Positions 5,940 to 6,803 of a DNA stretch of 6,803 bases are shown in pieces. Location: assembly GCA_051871555.1 (NCBI GenBank), contig JBJECZ010000101.1, forward strand, positions 1-6,803. Reading direction: 5' to 3'. The notes under the pieces are model-generated. The model was not told where the DNA came from, made no database searches, and saw only the letters and a list, made by a program, of their open reading frames with translations. The stretch's first letter is position 1; each line of letters opens with the position of its first letter. Position numbers and translations under genes: made by a program. This DNA comes from SFTJ01 sp051871555 (GTDB taxonomy: Bacteria > Bacteroidota > Bacteroidia > Bacteroidales > Muribaculaceae).

Positions 5940-6803
5940 ATGAAAGTACTTGTTGAAAGCCACATACCCTACATAAAAGGCTTGATTGAACCGTATGCCG
6001 AGGTGCAATATCTCGAGCCCGACCAGTTCACAGCCGCGAGCGTTGCCGACGCCGACGCGTTGCTGATTCGCACCCGCACCCGCTGTAACCACGCCTTGCT
6101 CGACGGCAGCCGTTGCCAATTCATCGGCACTGCCACCATAGGCACCGACCACATCGACCTCGACTATTGCCGCAGCCGCGGCATTGCCGTGCACAACGCT
6201 CCCGGATGCAACGCGCCTGCTGTGGCTCAATATGTACTTGCCACCGTAGCGCAACACATGGCTCACATCGGCACCACACATACGCAGGCTCTCACACTGG
6301 GCGTGGTGGGCGTTGGCCACGTGGGCAGCATTGTGGCTCGATTTGCAAGCGAATGCGGATTCAGAGTGCTGCTTTGCGACCCGCCACGAGCTTTGCGCGA
6401 AAATTCGCAGCAATTTGTGAGCCTCTCTCAGATTGCCACCGAAGCCAACATCATCACCTTCCACACCCCACTCACATCCGATGGCGAGCACCCCACACAC
6501 CACATGGTGAATGAGCATTTCCTTGCCGAACTCAAGCAATGCTCGCTGCTCATCAACAGCGCTCGCGGTCCGGTGGTCAACACCTCACACTTGCTCGAAC
6601 ATCTTCGCCTAAACCCGCAGCTGCAAGTGGCTATCGACTGCTGGGAAGGTGAACCAAACATCAACCCCGCGCTGCTGCAACGCGCTTTCGTTGCCACACC
6701 GCACATCGCCGGCTATTCGGCTGAAGGCAAAACCCGAGGCACAGCCATGGTGATTGAGCAACTCAATGCACATTTCGGATGGAACATTCAGGCAAAACCC
6801 GTT
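5940..6803 (+). CDS. pdxB: 4-phosphoerythronate dehydrogenase, 3' end beyond the right edge
   Basis: This NAD-dependent enzyme should oxidise 4-phospho-D-erythronate to 2-oxo-3-hydroxy-4-phosphobutanoate in the DXP-dependent route to pyridoxal 5'-phosphate. Reading from ATG 5940 gives 288 codons open to the window end. The N-terminus MKVLVESHIPYIKG and GTATIGTDHIDLDYC (63-77) are typical PdxB. The nucleotide-binding loop GVGHVG (124-129) is followed by an acidic strand end at Asp147. The D-2-hydroxyacid dehydrogenase triad is present as Arg209 (NSARG), Glu238 (CWEGEP) and His255 (TPHIAGYS). The segment AGYSAEGKTRGT (257-268) separates PdxB from plain 2-hydroxyacid dehydrogenases. Relatives are about 350-380 residues, so the C-terminal dimerisation domain lies off the edge. 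The start follows the membrane-protein stop by 15 bases, indicating an operon. Confidence 0.95.
   Translation, partial: MKVLVESHIPYIKGLIEPYAEVQYLEPDQFTAASVADADALLIRTRTRCNHALLDGSRCQFIGTATIGTDHIDLDYCRSRGIAVHNAPGCNAPAVAQYVLATVAQHMAHIGTTHTQALTLGVVGVGHVGSIVARFASECGFRVLLCDPPRALRENSQQFVSLSQIATEANIITFHTPLTSDGEHPTHHMVNEHFLAELKQCSLLINSARGPVVNTSHLLEHLRLNPQLQVAIDCWEGEPNINPALLQRAFVATPHIAGYSAEGKTRGTAMVIEQLNAHFGWNIQAKPV

Noticed and set aside
5271..6539. 422-codon open frame on the minus strand
   Set aside because: It lies antisense across two well-supported genes (the membrane protein and pdxB). Its translation is rich in His, Ala, Val and Gly with no domain, the usual shadow of GC-biased coding on the other strand.
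1..6803. Absence of CTAG by my reading
   Set aside because: CTAG is scarce in many bacterial genomes for reasons unrelated to a particular restriction system, so alone it is not informative. It does caution against over-reading any single missing 4-mer.

Overview
The window looks like chromosomal DNA from a Bacteroidales bacterium, possibly a Muribaculaceae or Prevotella relative. This rests on protein resemblance recalled from memory, on the absence of Shine-Dalgarno-like sites before the genes, and on matches to the Bacteroidetes -7 box TAnnTTTG in the divergent intergenic region. No database search was run, so the genus is not fixed.

Layout. Bases 1-677 (minus strand, running off the left edge) hold most of a Dam/DpnII-type adenine DNA methyltransferase. 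This part is AT-rich, roughly 35-40% GC in the lines I counted. An AT-rich divergent intergenic region (678-883) separates it from a rightward run of core genes that are clearly more GC-rich (about 58-67% in the lines I counted). These are serine O-acetyltransferase (cysE, 884-1780), a THUMP-domain 23S rRNA guanine methyltransferase of the RlmL type with a long charged tail (1862-3439), and phosphoribosylamine-glycine ligase (purD, 3509-4792). A good intrinsic terminator follows (4812-4850), then a polytopic membrane protein of unknown function (4935-5924) and, 15 bp further on, 4-phosphoerythronate dehydrogenase (pdxB, 5940 to beyond the right edge).

How they relate. The core genes belong to separate housekeeping pathways: cysteine synthesis, ribosome modification, purine synthesis and pyridoxal phosphate synthesis. 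The terminator splits them into at least two transcription units. The membrane protein and pdxB are probably co-transcribed.

Most notable signal. By my line-by-line reading the tetranucleotide GATC occurs only twice in 6,803 bp (2-5 and 65-68), where about 25 are expected by chance. Both copies lie inside the methyltransferase gene, whose family typically methylates GATC. The remaining 6.7 kb has none. This suggests long-term selection against GATC by a DpnII/MboI-like restriction system in this lineage, whose nuclease may lie just left of the window. I see no mobile element, CRISPR array, tRNA or rRNA, and no clearly new multi-gene system.
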